Part shown: piece by piece, positions 15,212-24,406 of the stretch | How positions within the stretch are numbered: the first letter of the stretch is position 1 | Layout of the letters: every line of letters starts with the position of its first letter | NCBI GenBank assembly: GCA_001898855.1 | Contig: MKVN01000038.1 | Span: 1-49,967, forward strand | Direction: 5' to 3' | Length of the DNA stretch: 49,967 nt | DNA from: Micrococcales bacterium 73-13 | GTDB lineage: Bacteria > Actinomycetota > Actinomycetes > Actinomycetales > Microbacteriaceae | Made by a program: the position numbers and the translations under genes | Notes under the pieces: generated by a model | The model's input: the letters and a program-made list of their open reading frames with translations, nothing else | Database searches by the model: none | Told to the model about the DNA's origin: nothing

Positions 15212-16579
15212 ATGAACGCACTCACGCAGGACTCGCGACGGGCCGCGGAGCGGGTCGGCCTGTCCTCCGACACGATCGTGATCGACGGCGGCAAGCCGCT
15301 GCACGGCGCCGTCGAGGTCCGCGGGGCGAAGAACCTCGTCACCAAGGCGATGGTCGCGGCGCTGCTGGCCGACCGGCCGAGCGTGCTGCACGACGTCCCC
15401 GCGATCGCCGACGTGAACGTCGTGACCGGCATGCTCGGCGCCTACGGCGTGAGCGTCGCGACCGACGGCAAGGGCACCTACCGGCTCGACCCGAAGAACG
15501 TCGAGCGCGCGCACTTCGCCGAGATCGACGCGCTCGCGGGCGAGAGCCGGATCCCCATCCTGTTCTGCGGCCCGCTGCTGCACCGCATCGGCGAGGCGCT
15601 CATCCCGGACCTCGGCGGCTGCCGGATCGGGGACCGCCCGATCAACTTCCACATGGACTCGCTGCGCGCGTTCGGAGCGATCGTGGACAAGTCCTACGAG
15701 GGCATCCGGCTCACCGCGCCGGACGGACTGCACGGCGCCGACATCGAGCTGCCCTACCCGAGCGTCGGCGCGACCGAGCAGGTGCTGCTGACCAGCGTGC
15801 TCGCGGAGGGCACCACCGAGCTGCGCAACGCCGCGATCGAGCCCGAGATCATGGACCTCATCGCGATCCTGCAGAAGATGGGCGCGATCATCACGGTCGA
15901 GCCGAATCGCGTCGTCTTCGTCGAGGGCGTCGAGCGGCTGAGCGGCTACGAGCACCGGGCGATGTTCGACCGGAACGAGGCCGCGTCCTGGGCCTCGGCC
16001 GCCCTCGCGACCGGCGGCGACATCTTCGTCTCCGGCGCCCGGCAGCAGGACCTCACGACCTTCCTGAACGTGTACCGCAAGGTCGGCGGCGCGTTCGACG
16101 TGCGGGAGGACGGCATCCGGTTCTGGAAGCCCGCCGGGGCGCTGCGCCCGGTCGAGATCGAGACCGACGTGCACCCCGGCTTCATGACCGACTGGCAGCA
16201 GCCGCTCGTCGTCGCGCTGACGCAGGCGGAGGGGCGCTCCCTGGTGCACGAGACGGTGTACGAGAACCGCTTCGGCTTCACCGAGGCGCTGGTCGCGATG
16301 GGCGCCGACATCCGGGTGGTGCCCGGCGGCGTCGAGACCTCGACCCGGCGCGTCCCCCGCCGCCCGCTCGAGCAGACCGCGGTCATCCAGGGGCCGACGC
16401 CGCTGACCGGCGCCGACATCGTCGTGCCCGACCTGCGCGGCGGCTTCTCGCACCTGATCGCCGCGCTCACCGCGCGCGGCCGCTCCCGCGTCTCGAACCT
16501 CGGCCTCATCGGCCGCGGCTACGAGCGGTTCACGGAGAAGCTCACCGATCTCGGCGCCGAGTTCGCCCTCGAGGACTGA
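15212..16579 (+). CDS. murA: UDP-N-acetylglucosamine 1-carboxyvinyltransferase
   Basis: MurA transfers enolpyruvate to UDP-GlcNAc, the first committed step of peptidoglycan synthesis. The 455-residue EPSP-synthase-fold protein begins with about 20 extra residues, then IDGGKPLHGAVEVRGAKN. Cys137 in DLGGCRIGDRP is the catalytic cysteine that fosfomycin attacks. VPDLRGGFSHLIAAL and the NLGLIGRGYE end are typical. GGAAGG upstream acts as ribosome-binding site. The surrounding genes are also envelope genes. Confidence 0.94.
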   Translation: MNALTQDSRRAAERVGLSSDTIVIDGGKPLHGAVEVRGAKNLVTKAMVAALLADRPSVLHDVPAIADVNVVTGMLGAYGVSVATDGKGTYRLDPKNVERAHFAEIDALAGESRIPILFCGPLLHRIGEALIPDLGGCRIGDRPINFHMDSLRAFGAIVDKSYEGIRLTAPDGLHGADIELPYPSVGATEQVLLTSVLAEGTTELRNAAIEPEIMDLIAILQKMGAIITVEPNRVVFVEGVERLSGYEHRAMFDRNEAASWASAALATGGDIFVSGARQQDLTTFLNVYRKVGGAFDVREDGIRFWKPAGALRPVEIETDVHPGFMTDWQQPLVVALTQAEGRSLVHETVYENRFGFTEALVAMGADIRVVPGGVETSTRRVPRRPLEQTAVIQGPTPLTGADIVVPDLRGGFSHLIAALTARGRSRVSNLGLIGRGYERFTEKLTDLGAEFALED

Positions 16580-16586
16580 CGGCTCG

Positions 16587-17378
16587 ATGGACGACAGCCC
16601 CGTGGAGGCGGCCCCGCCCTCCCATCCGGCGGGCGAGTGGCCGCGCGACCGGAAGACCTGGTGGCCGTGGCGGATCTGCGGGGCGATCCTGTTCCCCCTG
16701 ATCGGCCTGCTCGCGCGCACCGAGGTCGTCGGCGGCGAGCGGATCCCGGCGCGCGGCCCGGTCGTCGTCGCCTCGAACCACATGTCGATCATCGATCCGA
16801 CCTATCTCGTCCGGGCGTTCTGGAAGCACGGCCGGCTGGCGCGGTTCCTGGCCAAGAAGAGCATCTGGAAGGTGCCGGTGATCGGCGGCATCATGCAGGC
16901 CTCCGGCCAGATCCCGGTCGACCGCGCCGGCAGCGCCGCCTCCTCGCTGCGTGCGGCGGAGCAGCTGGTGGAGACCGGCAGCCTGCTCATCGTCTACCCC
17001 GAGGCGACGCTCACCCGCGACCCGGGGCTGTGGCCGATGAAGGGGAAGACCGGCGCGGCGCGGCTCGCGCTCGAGTCCGGCGCCCCGCTGCTGCCGATCG
17101 CGCACTGGGGCGCGCAGCGGGTGCTCCCGCCGTACGGGAAGCTGCGCTGGTGGCCGTTCCCCCGCAAGCGCATCGTGGTGATGATCGGCGAGCCGATCGA
17201 CCTCGCCCCGTGGCGGGACCGCCCGCTGGACCAGCGGACGCTCGCCGAGATCACCGAGACCCTGATGGACGCGATCACCGCGCTGCAGGCGCGGCTGCGG
17301 CCTGGGGAAACCCCGCCGGAGCACCGCTGGGACATGGCGGTCGACGGGGACCCCTATCGTCGGGGGGCCCGGTCATGA
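16587..17378 (+). CDS. 1-acyl-sn-glycerol-3-phosphate acyltransferase (PlsC family)
   Basis: The 263-residue membrane-associated protein has the acyltransferase NHX4D motif (Asn64, His65 to Asp70 in SNHMSIID) and the second-block YPEATLTRDP with MKGKTGAARLAL. It would convert lysophosphatidate to phosphatidate in phospholipid synthesis. It lies 7 bases after murA and overlaps gpsA by four bases (ATGA), matching a shared glycerophospholipid role. Other lyso-lipid acceptors are possible for the family. Confidence 0.9.
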   Translation: MDDSPVEAAPPSHPAGEWPRDRKTWWPWRICGAILFPLIGLLARTEVVGGERIPARGPVVVASNHMSIIDPTYLVRAFWKHGRLARFLAKKSIWKVPVIGGIMQASGQIPVDRAGSAASSLRAAEQLVETGSLLIVYPEATLTRDPGLWPMKGKTGAARLALESGAPLLPIAHWGAQRVLPPYGKLRWWPFPRKRIVVMIGEPIDLAPWRDRPLDQRTLAEITETLMDAITALQARLRPGETPPEHRWDMAVDGDPYRRGARS

Positions 17379-18379
17379 CGCGGCGCGTCGCCGTGATCGG
17401 CGCGGGATCCTGGGGCACGACGTTCGCGAAGGTGCTCGCCGACGGCGGCGCCTCGGTCACGGTGTGGGCCAGGCGCGCGACGCTCGCGCGCGAGATCGAC
17501 GCCGCCAAGCGGAACTCGAAGTACCTGAAGGGCATCGCGCTGCCGCGCTCGCTGCGCGCGACGGCCGACCCGGCGGTCGCGCTGGACGGCGCGGAGGAGG
17601 TCTACCTCTCGGTGCCGAGCCAGACGCTGCGGGAGAACCTCCGCGCGATGCGCGCCGCGATCCCCGCCGATGCGGTGCTCGTCTCGCTCATGAAGGGGCT
17701 CGAGCGGGGCAGCGGCCGGCGGATGTCGGAGGTGGTCGCCGAGGAGCTCGGCACCCCGCCGGAGCGGATCGCGGTCATCTCCGGCCCGAACCTCGCCTCG
17801 GAGATCGCCAGGGAGCAGCCGACGGCCGCGGTGGTCGCGTCGGCGTCGCTGGAGACGGCGCGCTCGGTCGCGACGACCGCGCGCAACCCCTACTTCCGCT
17901 CCTTCGTGAACACCGACGTGATCGGCACCGAGTTCGGCGGCGTGCTGAAGAACATCGTCGCGGTCGCGGTCGGGATCGTCGACGGCGTCGGTTTCGGGGA
18001 CAACACCAAGGCGTCGATCATCACCCGCGGCCTCGCCGAGATGACCGACTTCGCCGTCGCCTACGGCGCGAAGGCGGAGACGATGTCGGGGCTCGCCGGC
18101 CTCGGCGACCTGATCGCGACCTGCGAGTCGCCGCTGTCGCGGAACAACACCGCCGGCCGACTGCTCGGCCAGGGCCTCAGCATCAAGGAGGTCGCGGCGA
18201 AGATGAACCAGACCGCGGAGGGGCTCTCCTCGATCGCGCCGATCCTCGAGCTCGCCGAGGCGAAGCGGGTGGCGATGCCGATCGCGCAGCAGGTCGCGGC
18301 GGTGGTCGACGGCGAGCTCGACCCGCGCGAGATCGCGCCGCACCTGACGACCGACGACCATATTCCGCAGGGGGAATGA
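17375..18379 (+). CDS. gpsA: Glycerol-3-phosphate dehydrogenase [NAD(P)+]
   Basis: GpsA reduces dihydroxyacetone phosphate to sn-glycerol-3-phosphate for phospholipids. The 334-residue protein starts with the dinucleotide fold GAGSWGTTFAKVLADGG (GxGxxG at 9-14). It contains SGPNLASEIA, the catalytic Lys in FGGVLKNIVAVAVGI, and GLAGLGDLIATCES with RNNTAGRLLG. The ATG overlaps the plsC stop, and its own stop overlaps the ddl start, giving tight coupling. Confidence 0.96.
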   Translation: MTRRVAVIGAGSWGTTFAKVLADGGASVTVWARRATLAREIDAAKRNSKYLKGIALPRSLRATADPAVALDGAEEVYLSVPSQTLRENLRAMRAAIPADAVLVSLMKGLERGSGRRMSEVVAEELGTPPERIAVISGPNLASEIAREQPTAAVVASASLETARSVATTARNPYFRSFVNTDVIGTEFGGVLKNIVAVAVGIVDGVGFGDNTKASIITRGLAEMTDFAVAYGAKAETMSGLAGLGDLIATCESPLSRNNTAGRLLGQGLSIKEVAAKMNQTAEGLSSIAPILELAEAKRVAMPIAQQVAAVVDGELDPREIAPHLTTDDHIPQGE

Positions 18380-19497
18380 ACGGCATGGAGGGGCAGGCCG
18401 CCCGGCGGCGGGTCGCGGTCGTCTTCGGCGGCCGCTCCTCGGAGCACGAGATCAGCTGCGCGACCGCCGGCGGCGTGCTCGCCGCGATCGACCGCGAGCG
18501 GTTCGACGTCGTCCCGATCGGCATCACGCGGGAGGGGGCGTTCACGCTCCAGCCGGACGATCCCGAGCGGCTGCGGATGGATCCCGACGCGATGCCGGTC
18601 GTCGTCGACAACGGCACTCGGGTGCTCTGGCCGCAGTCGGCGGCGACGCGGCTGCTCCGCGTGATCGATCCCGACGGCGCCGTCCGCGAACTGGGGGAGG
18701 TCGACGTCGCGTTCCCCATCCTGCACGGCCCGTGGGGCGAGGACGGCACGATCCAGGGGCTCTTCGAGCTGGTCGGCCTGCCGTACGTCGGCAGCGGGGT
18801 GCTCGGCTCGGCGCTCGGCATGGACAAGCACGTCGCCAAGGTCGTGCTGCAGGGCGCCGGCGTGCCGGTCGCGCCGTGGATCGCGGTCGCCGAGCGGGAC
18901 TGGTCCGCCGACGCCCCGCGGGTGCGGACCGCGGCGGCCGGGCTCGGCCTGCCCGTCTTCGTCAAGCCCGCCCGCGCCGGCTCCTCGGTCGGCGTCACCA
19001 AGGTCGCCTCCTGGGACGGGCTCGAGGCGGCGCTCCGGATCGCCTGGGCCGAGGACCGCACCGCCCTCGTCGAGGCCGCGATCGAGGGGCGCGAGCTCGA
19101 GTGCGGCGTGCTGGGCGCCAGGGCCGGCGCCGCCGACCCCGCGCCGCGCGTCTCGCTGCCCGGCGAGATCGTGATGCGCACCCGCGAGTTCTACGACTAC
19201 GCCGCCAAGTACCTCGACCCGGATGCCGCCGAGCTGATCTGCCCCGCCGAGGTCGCGCCGGAGCAGCTGCGCGAGCTGCAGCGGCTCGCGGCCCGGGTGT
19301 TCGAGTCGATCGGCTGCCGCGGGCTCGCCCGCGTCGACTTCTTCCTGACCGGCTCGGGGCCCGTGGTCAACGAGATCAACACGATGCCGGGCTTCACGCC
19401 GATCTCGATGTTCCCCAAGTGCTGGGCCGCGAGCGGCATCGGCTACCGCGAGCTCATCTCCGAGCTCCTCGACCTCGCGCTAGAGGCAGGAGCCTGA
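18376..19497 (+). CDS. ddl: D-alanine--D-alanine ligase
   Basis: Ddl joins two D-alanines with ATP for peptidoglycan precursors. The ATP-grasp protein has FGGRSSEHEISC near its start, LHGPWGEDGTIQG, KPARAGSSVGVTKV for ATP binding, and VNEINTMPGFTPISMFPK at the Mg2+ site. The ATG at 18376 forms ATGA with the gpsA stop; ATG 18385 is an in-frame alternative. Its last 18 bases overlap the convergent DUF3515 gene. The Phe in EFYDYAAKY is in the place typical of D-Ala-D-Ala enzymes, not D-lactate ligases. Confidence 0.95.
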   Translation: MNGMEGQAARRRVAVVFGGRSSEHEISCATAGGVLAAIDRERFDVVPIGITREGAFTLQPDDPERLRMDPDAMPVVVDNGTRVLWPQSAATRLLRVIDPDGAVRELGEVDVAFPILHGPWGEDGTIQGLFELVGLPYVGSGVLGSALGMDKHVAKVVLQGAGVPVAPWIAVAERDWSADAPRVRTAAAGLGLPVFVKPARAGSSVGVTKVASWDGLEAALRIAWAEDRTALVEAAIEGRELECGVLGARAGAADPAPRVSLPGEIVMRTREFYDYAAKYLDPDAAELICPAEVAPEQLRELQRLAARVFESIGCRGLARVDFFLTGSGPVVNEINTMPGFTPISMFPKCWAASGIGYRELISELLDLALEAGA

Positions 19498-19950
19498 CCT
19501 CGGCAGCTGCGAGACGGCGACGTCGATCGCGTCGAGCACCGAGACCCCGGAGACCACGGTGTTGTCGATCGCGACCGACACCGCGGGCGTGCGCCCGTAG
19601 CTGGTGAACACGTAGGTCGGCGCGTCGGAGTCGTCGACGAGCCAGTCCACGGCGCCGCCCGGCGGCGTGACGCAGGGCAGCTCGCTGGTCGGGGGCGGCG
19701 AGGCGACGCCGCAGTGCAGGACCACGGCCGTCGGGTTCCCCCAGGCGCCGGTCGCCTGGGCGTTGGTCTCGCGCGCCGGGAGGCCGTCCACCTCGTCCGG
19801 CAGCCGCACGCTCACCGCGGCGCAGAGCGGGGAGGCGGCGTCCGGCGCCGGATCGAGCGCGACGATCGGCGTGCAGCCGGCGAGCGCGACGCCGACCACG
19901 ACGGCGGACGCGGCGAGCGCCGCCGCCGAACGGATCGCACGCGTTCGCAC
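19480..19950 (-). CDS. DUF3515 lipoprotein
   Basis: The 156-residue actinobacterial protein has a lipoprotein signal with lipobox LAGC (residues 23-26), then a domain with SVRLPDEVDGLPARET, GAWGNPTAVVLHCGV and VDWLVDD. DUF3515 is commonly found between ddl and thiL, as here; its function is unknown but an envelope role is likely. The GTG start lies 6 bases after TAGCCT (19962-19957), so it is probably leaderless. It is convergent and overlapping with ddl. Confidence 0.88.
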   Translation of the reverse strand: MRTRAIRSAAALAASAVVVGVALAGCTPIVALDPAPDAASPLCAAVSVRLPDEVDGLPARETNAQATGAWGNPTAVVLHCGVASPPPTSELPCVTPPGGAVDWLVDDSDAPTYVFTSYGRTPAVSVAIDNTVVSGVSVLDAIDVAVSQLPRSGSCL

Positions 19951-19956
19951 CCCTCC

Positions 19957-19991
19957 AGGCTACTTCGGCGCCGCGCGGTGGGCCGTAGCGT
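19957..19991. promoter_or_regulatory. Divergent leaderless promoters for DUF3515 and thiL
   Basis: The minus -10 TAGCCT (19962-19957) is 6 bases from the DUF3515 GTG. The plus -10 TAGCGT (19986-19991) is 6 bases from the thiL GTG. The start codons are 47 bases apart. Confidence 0.5.
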
Positions 19992-19997
19992 AGGAGC

Positions 19998-20963
19998 GTG
20001 CACGCGTGGACCGGCTCCCCGACGATCGGCGAGGCCGGCGAGCTCGCGGCGCTGGCGGCGATCCTGCCGCGCCTGACGGCCTCCGCGGCGCGGCTGGTCG
20101 GGCCCGGCGACGACGCCGCGGTGATCGCGGCGCCCGACGGCCGCCTCGTCGTCACGAGCGACTCGATGGTCGAGGGGCCGGACTTCCTTCGGGCCTGGTC
20201 GAGCCCGTACGACGTCGGCTGGAAGCTCGCCGCCGTCAACCTCGCGGACGTCGCCGCGATGGGCGCGCGCCCCACGGCGCTCGTCGTCGCGCTCGCGGTG
20301 CCGCGGGACCTGCCGATCGCCGCGCTCGAGTCGATCGCCGACGGGCTGCGCGACGCCTGTGCGGCGATCGCGCCGGGCTGCGGCGTCGAGGGCGGGGACC
20401 TCGCGGAGTCGCCGGTGACGACGGCCGTCGCGACCGCGTTCGGCGACCTGGAGGGCCGTGCGGCGGTGCTCCGCTCCGGCGCGCGCGTCGGCGACGTCGT
20501 CGCCGTGACCGGGACGCTCGGCTGGGCGGCACAGGGTCTGCGCTGGCTCGCGCGCGGCGCGCGGCTGGACCCGTTCGGCCTGCCCGACGGGCAGCAGGCC
20601 TCCGAGTCCGTGCTCCGCCGCGCGCGCTCGCAGCTGACGGCGCAGCTGCGCCCGTCGCCGAAGGTCGGCCACGCGATCGCCGCGGCCGCGGCCGGTGCGA
20701 GCGCCATGCTCGACGTGTCCGACGGCGTCGCCCTGGACGCGTCCCGGATCGCGTCGGCGAGCGGCGTCCGGATCGACCTCGGCGAGGCCGCGGCCGGGGT
20801 GCTCGACGCCGCGGAGGACCACGCCTTCCTCGCGACCTTCCCACCCGACGTCCCGCTGCCGGACGGGTTCTCGCCCATCGGCGCGGTCGTCGCGGGCAGC
20901 GGTGTCAGCCTGCTCGGCGAGCCGCTGGACGCCGCCGGCTGGGATCCCTTCCGCCGGGCCTAG
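19998..20963 (+). CDS. thiL: Thiamine-monophosphate kinase
   Basis: ThiL phosphorylates thiamine monophosphate to the active diphosphate. The 321-residue AIR-synthase-fold protein shows [41 protein letters not shown] and [16 protein letters not shown], all family motifs. The GTG at 19998 sits 6 bases after TAGCGT. The end overlaps the convergent rsmD by four bases. No thiamine riboswitch is seen upstream. Confidence 0.95.
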   Translation: MHAWTGSPTIGEAGELAALAAILPRLTASAARLVGPGDDAAVIAAPDGRLVVTSDSMVEGPDFLRAWSSPYDVGWKLAAVNLADVAAMGARPTALVVALAVPRDLPIAALESIADGLRDACAAIAPGCGVEGGDLAESPVTTAVATAFGDLEGRAAVLRSGARVGDVVAVTGTLGWAAQGLRWLARGARLDPFGLPDGQQASESVLRRARSQLTAQLRPSPKVGHAIAAAAAGASAMLDVSDGVALDASRIASASGVRIDLGEAAAGVLDAAEDHAFLATFPPDVPLPDGFSPIGAVVAGSGVSLLGEPLDAAGWDPFRRA

Positions 20964-21553
20964 CCTCCGCGGGTCGGCTGCGCGTCGAGGCGCCGCAGCC
21001 AGTGCACCGCGGTCTCGCCGTACCGACGGGTGCGCTCGAGCACGAGCCCCTCGGGCACGACCGGGGCGGGCGAGCGCGACGAGCGCTCCACGAGCACCGC
21101 GGCGTCCGCCGCGAGCAGCGGCGCGAGCGCGGCGAGCACGGCCGCCAGCTCCGGCTCGGACAGCTCGTACGGCGGGTCGACGAATGCGAGGTCCCAGGCG
21201 GTCCCGCCCGCGCCGGCGAGCCACGACGCGGCCGACTGGGCCGCGACCTCGATGCGCGGGGCGGCGCTCTCCGGCGCGCGCGATCGCACGGTCTCCGCGT
21301 TCCTCCGGCAGATCGCCGCCGCGGCGGCGTCGCGCTCGACGAGGACGACCTCCGCGGCGCCGCGCGAGGCGGCCTCGAGCCCGAGCGCCCCCGACCCCGC
21401 GTACAGGTCGAGGACGCGCGCCCCGGCGATCGCGTCCGCCGCGTCGAGCGCCGAGCACACCGCTTCCCGGACCCGGTCGCTCGTCGGCCTGGTGCCCGAC
21501 CTGGGCACCGCCAGCGCGAGCGAGCCGGCGTGGCCGGCGATGATGCGCGTCAC
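20960..21553 (-). CDS. rsmD: 16S rRNA (guanine(966)-N(2))-methyltransferase
   Basis: RsmD methylates G966 of 16S rRNA in the small subunit. The 197-residue protein has [18 protein letters not shown], the SAM-binding loop [17 protein letters not shown], and the catalytic motif DPPYE in [13 protein letters not shown]. The GTG at 21553 stands 6 bases after TAGTCT (21565-21560), so it is likely leaderless. It diverges from recG, a common bacterial pairing. Confidence 0.93.
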   Translation of the reverse strand: MTRIIAGHAGSLALAVPRSGTRPTSDRVREAVCSALDAADAIAGARVLDLYAGSGALGLEAASRGAAEVVLVERDAAAAAICRRNAETVRSRAPESAAPRIEVAAQSAASWLAGAGGTAWDLAFVDPPYELSEPELAAVLAALAPLLAADAAVLVERSSRSPAPVVPEGLVLERTRRYGETAVHWLRRLDAQPTRGG

Positions 21554-21631
21554 CCCTGCAGACTAGTTCTCGCTCGCTCCGGGCAGGTCGCGCGCGGCGG
21601 CGGAGCTCCGCACCCGGCCGGCGATCCCGCG

Positions 21632-21637
21632 TAGCCT
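21632..21637 (+). promoter_or_regulatory. -10 box of recG (leaderless)
   Basis: TAGCCT is followed by 6 bases and the recG ATG, the same geometry as the other single-gene promoters in the window. Confidence 0.5.
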
Positions 21638-21643
21638 CGGTGC

Positions 21644-23797
21644 ATGGCCGACCCGCTGACGCGCCGACTCGCCGACGTCGTCGGCGGCTCCGGGGCGAAG
21701 GCGCTCGAGCGGGCGTTCGGCCACCGCACGGCGGGCGACCTGCTCGGGCACTATCCGCGCCGCTACGCGCATCGCGGCGAGCTCACGCCGCTGACCGGTC
21801 TGCGCGAGGGCGAGGACGTCACGGTCGTCGCGACCGTCGCCCGGGTCGGCGAGCGCCGCATGGCGCAGCGCCGGGGGACGATCGTCGAGGCCGTCATCAC
21901 CGACGGCCGGGGCACGCTCTCGCTGACCTGGTTCAACCAGGCCTGGCGGCTCCAGGAGCTGCGGGAGGGCGCCCGCGGCCTGTTCGCCGGGAGGGTGGGG
22001 GTCTACCGGAACGCGCTCCAGCTCACGCATCCGGAGTACGAGCTGTTCGGCGAGGAGTCGGAGCCCGACGGCGCGGCCTGGGCCGAGCGGCCGATCCCGG
22101 TCTACCCGGCGACCGGCTCGCTGCCGTCGTGGCGGATCGCGAACGCGATCGGCGTCGCGCTCGACGTGCTCCCGGAAGGGCTGGACGACCCGGTGCCGGC
22201 GGGGATCGCCGCGGCGCAGGGCCTCGTCGGCTTCCGGACCGCGCTCGAGGGCATCCACCGGCCCGGGCGGGACGCCGACTGGGAGGCGGCGCGAGCGGCG
22301 CTGCGCTACCAGGAGGCGCTCGTGCTGCAGACCGCCCTCGTGCAGCGGCGCGACCAGCTGCGCGCGTCGGCCGCGATCCCGCGCGAGGCCGGGGGGCTGC
22401 TCGCGAGCCTCGACCGCGAGCTCGGCTTCGAGCTGACCGGCGACCAGCGCGCCGCCGGGGCGGCGATCGCGGCCGACCTCGCCGCGACCCGGCCGATGAA
22501 CCGCCTGGTGCAGGGCGAGGTCGGCTCGGGCAAGACCCTCGTCGCGCTGCGCGCGATGCTGACCGTCGCCGAGTCCGGCGGGCAGTCGGTGCTCCTCGCG
22601 CCGACCGAGGTGCTCGCGCAGCAGCATCTGCGCTCGATCGCGGCCGCGCTCGGCCCGGACCTCGCCGCGGCGCTGCGGCCGACCCTGCTGACCGGCAAGA
22701 TGCCGGCGGCCGACCGGAAGCGGGCCCTGCTCGCGGCGGCGTCCGGGCAGTCCCGCATCGTGGTCGGCACGCACGCGCTGCTCGGCGAGCACGTGTCGTT
22801 CGCCGACCTCGGCCTCGTCGTCGTCGACGAGCAGCACCGCTTCGGGGTCGAGCAGCGCGACTCGCTGCGGGCGAAGGGCGCCGCGGGCGCGGTGCCGCAC
22901 CTGCTCGTGCTGACCGCGACGCCGATCCCCAGGACGGTGGCGATGACGGTCTTCGGCGACCTCGACGTCACGACGATCGCCGAGCTGCCCGCCGGCCGCG
23001 CCCCGATCGAGTCGCACGTCGTGCCGCTCGCGGAGCGGCCCGGCTGGATCGCACGCGTCTGGGACCGGCTCGCCGAGGAGCTCGCCGCCGGCCGTCAGGG
23101 CTTCGTCGTCGTCCCCGCGATCGCCGAGTCGGTGGCCGAGGACGAGGACCGCCCCCCGGACGGGGACGAGGCCCCGCGCGCCGCGACGTCGACCGTCGAG
23201 GGCGTCCTCGCCCTGCTGCAGTCGCATCCGGCGTTCTCCGGCCTCGCCGTGCGGGCCCTCCACGGCCGGATGCCGCCCGAGGAGAAGGACGCGACCATGC
23301 GCGCCTTCGCCGCGGGGGAGATCGACGCGCTGGTGGCCACGACGGTCATCGAGGTCGGCGTCGACGTGCCGAACGCCTCCGTGATGATCGTGCTCGACGC
23401 CGACCGGTTCGGCGTCTCCCAGCTCCACCAGCTGCGGGGGCGGGTCGGCCGCGGCGGCCTGCCAGGGCTCGCGCTGTTCGTCACCGCCGCCGAGACCGGC
23501 TCGCTCGCCCGCGAGCGGGTCGAGGCCGTCGCGGCGACGCTCGACGGCTTCGCGCTCGCCGAGCGGGACCTCGCCCTGCGGCACGAGGGCGACGTCCTCG
23601 GCGCCGCGCAGTCCGGCCGCCGCAGCGCGCTCCGGCTGCTGTCCGCCGCGACCGACGGCGAGCTCATCGCCGCGGCCCGGGAGGACGCGATCGCGATCGT
23701 CGCGGCCGACCCCGACCTCGCCGACCATCCGGCGCTCGCCGCCGCGATCGCCCGCCGCGTCGACGACGAGGCCGGCGAGTTCCTCACCCGGGCGTGA
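21644..23797 (+). CDS. recG: ATP-dependent DNA helicase RecG
   Basis: RecG remodels stalled replication forks and Holliday junctions. The 717-residue protein has an OB-type wedge domain (about 50-150), then the helicase core. Walker A is GEVGSGKT (about 291-298), motif II is DEQHR (395-399), motif III is LTATPIPRT, and motif VI is [13 protein letters not shown]. The C-terminal [15 protein letters not shown] fits RecG. Length is normal for actinobacteria. Confidence 0.96.
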   Translation: MADPLTRRLADVVGGSGAKALERAFGHRTAGDLLGHYPRRYAHRGELTPLTGLREGEDVTVVATVARVGERRMAQRRGTIVEAVITDGRGTLSLTWFNQAWRLQELREGARGLFAGRVGVYRNALQLTHPEYELFGEESEPDGAAWAERPIPVYPATGSLPSWRIANAIGVALDVLPEGLDDPVPAGIAAAQGLVGFRTALEGIHRPGRDADWEAARAALRYQEALVLQTALVQRRDQLRASAAIPREAGGLLASLDRELGFELTGDQRAAGAAIAADLAATRPMNRLVQGEVGSGKTLVALRAMLTVAESGGQSVLLAPTEVLAQQHLRSIAAALGPDLAAALRPTLLTGKMPAADRKRALLAAASGQSRIVVGTHALLGEHVSFADLGLVVVDEQHRFGVEQRDSLRAKGAAGAVPHLLVLTATPIPRTVAMTVFGDLDVTTIAELPAGRAPIESHVVPLAERPGWIARVWDRLAEELAAGRQGFVVVPAIAESVAEDEDRPPDGDEAPRAATSTVEGVLALLQSHPAFSGLAVRALHGRMPPEEKDATMRAFAAGEIDALVATTVIEVGVDVPNASVMIVLDADRFGVSQLHQLRGRVGRGGLPGLALFVTAAETGSLARERVEAVAATLDGFALAERDLALRHEGDVLGAAQSGRRSALRLLSAATDGELIAAAREDAIAIVAADPDLADHPALAAAIARRVDDEAGEFLTRA

Positions 23798-23904
23798 CGC
23801 GCCGGATCGCGGCGTCGCGCGAGGAGGGCGTGCGGCCGGACGACGCGCGCCGGGCCGGCTGGTCATCCCGCGAAATCCTTCGGACCGGCCGCAGCGCCCG
23901 CGGC

Positions 23905-23910
23905 TACGCT
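23905..23910 (+). promoter_or_regulatory. -10 box of coaD
   Basis: TACGCT ends 7 bases before the GTG at 23918. The in-frame GTG at 23912 would be only one base away, so this box supports 23918 as the start. Confidence 0.5.
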
Positions 23911-23917
23911 GGTGGCC

Positions 23918-24406
23918 GTGCCCCGCATCGCCGTCGTCCCCGGCTCGTTCGATCCGATCACCCTGGGCCACCTCGACGTGATCGGGCGCGCCGCGGGCAT
24001 CTTCGACGAGCTCCACGTGCTCGTCGTCCACAACCCGGACAAGACGGCGCTCATCCCCTTCGCGGACCGGGTCTCGCTCATCCAGGACTCCATCGCCGAG
24101 GCGGGCATCCGGGGCCGGATCACCGTGACGAGCTGGAACGTCGGCCTCCTCGTCGACTACTGCACCGATGTCGGGGCGACCGTGCTCGTCAAGGGCGTGC
24201 GCGGCCAGACGGACCTCGTGTACGAGACGCCGATGGCGATCGTGAACCGAGACCTCGCCGGCGTCGAGACCGTCTTCCTGCTGCCGAACCCGGAGCACGC
24301 GCACGTGTCGAGCTCCCTGGTCCGGCAGGTCGACTCGCTCGGCGGCGACGTCCGGCCGTACGTGCCGGGCGCGGTCGCCAGGTTCCTCCGCCCGAACGAG
24401 TCGTGA
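23918..24406 (+). CDS. coaD: Phosphopantetheine adenylyltransferase
   Basis: CoaD forms dephospho-CoA from 4'-phosphopantetheine and ATP. The 162-residue nucleotidyltransferase has [16 protein letters not shown] (with the TxGH motif), [11 protein letters not shown], and the end motif HVSSSLVRQ. In many relatives yceD and rpmF follow soon after coaD. Here the cofE-cofC fusion overlaps the coaD stop (GTGA), so F420 synthesis is coupled to CoA synthesis. Confidence 0.95.
   Translation: MPRIAVVPGSFDPITLGHLDVIGRAAGIFDELHVLVVHNPDKTALIPFADRVSLIQDSIAEAGIRGRITVTSWNVGLLVDYCTDVGATVLVKGVRGQTDLVYETPMAIVNRDLAGVETVFLLPNPEHAHVSSSLVRQVDSLGGDVRPYVPGAVARFLRPNES

Noticed and set aside
19480-19497. Frameshift or truncation at the ddl end because of its overlap with DUF3515
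   Set aside because: Both proteins end normally for their families; a short convergent overlap is enough to explain it.
19964-19997. Thiamine (TPP) riboswitch before thiL
   Set aside because: The gap to the divergent gene is only 47 bases and a leaderless promoter fits; there is no room for the riboswitch.
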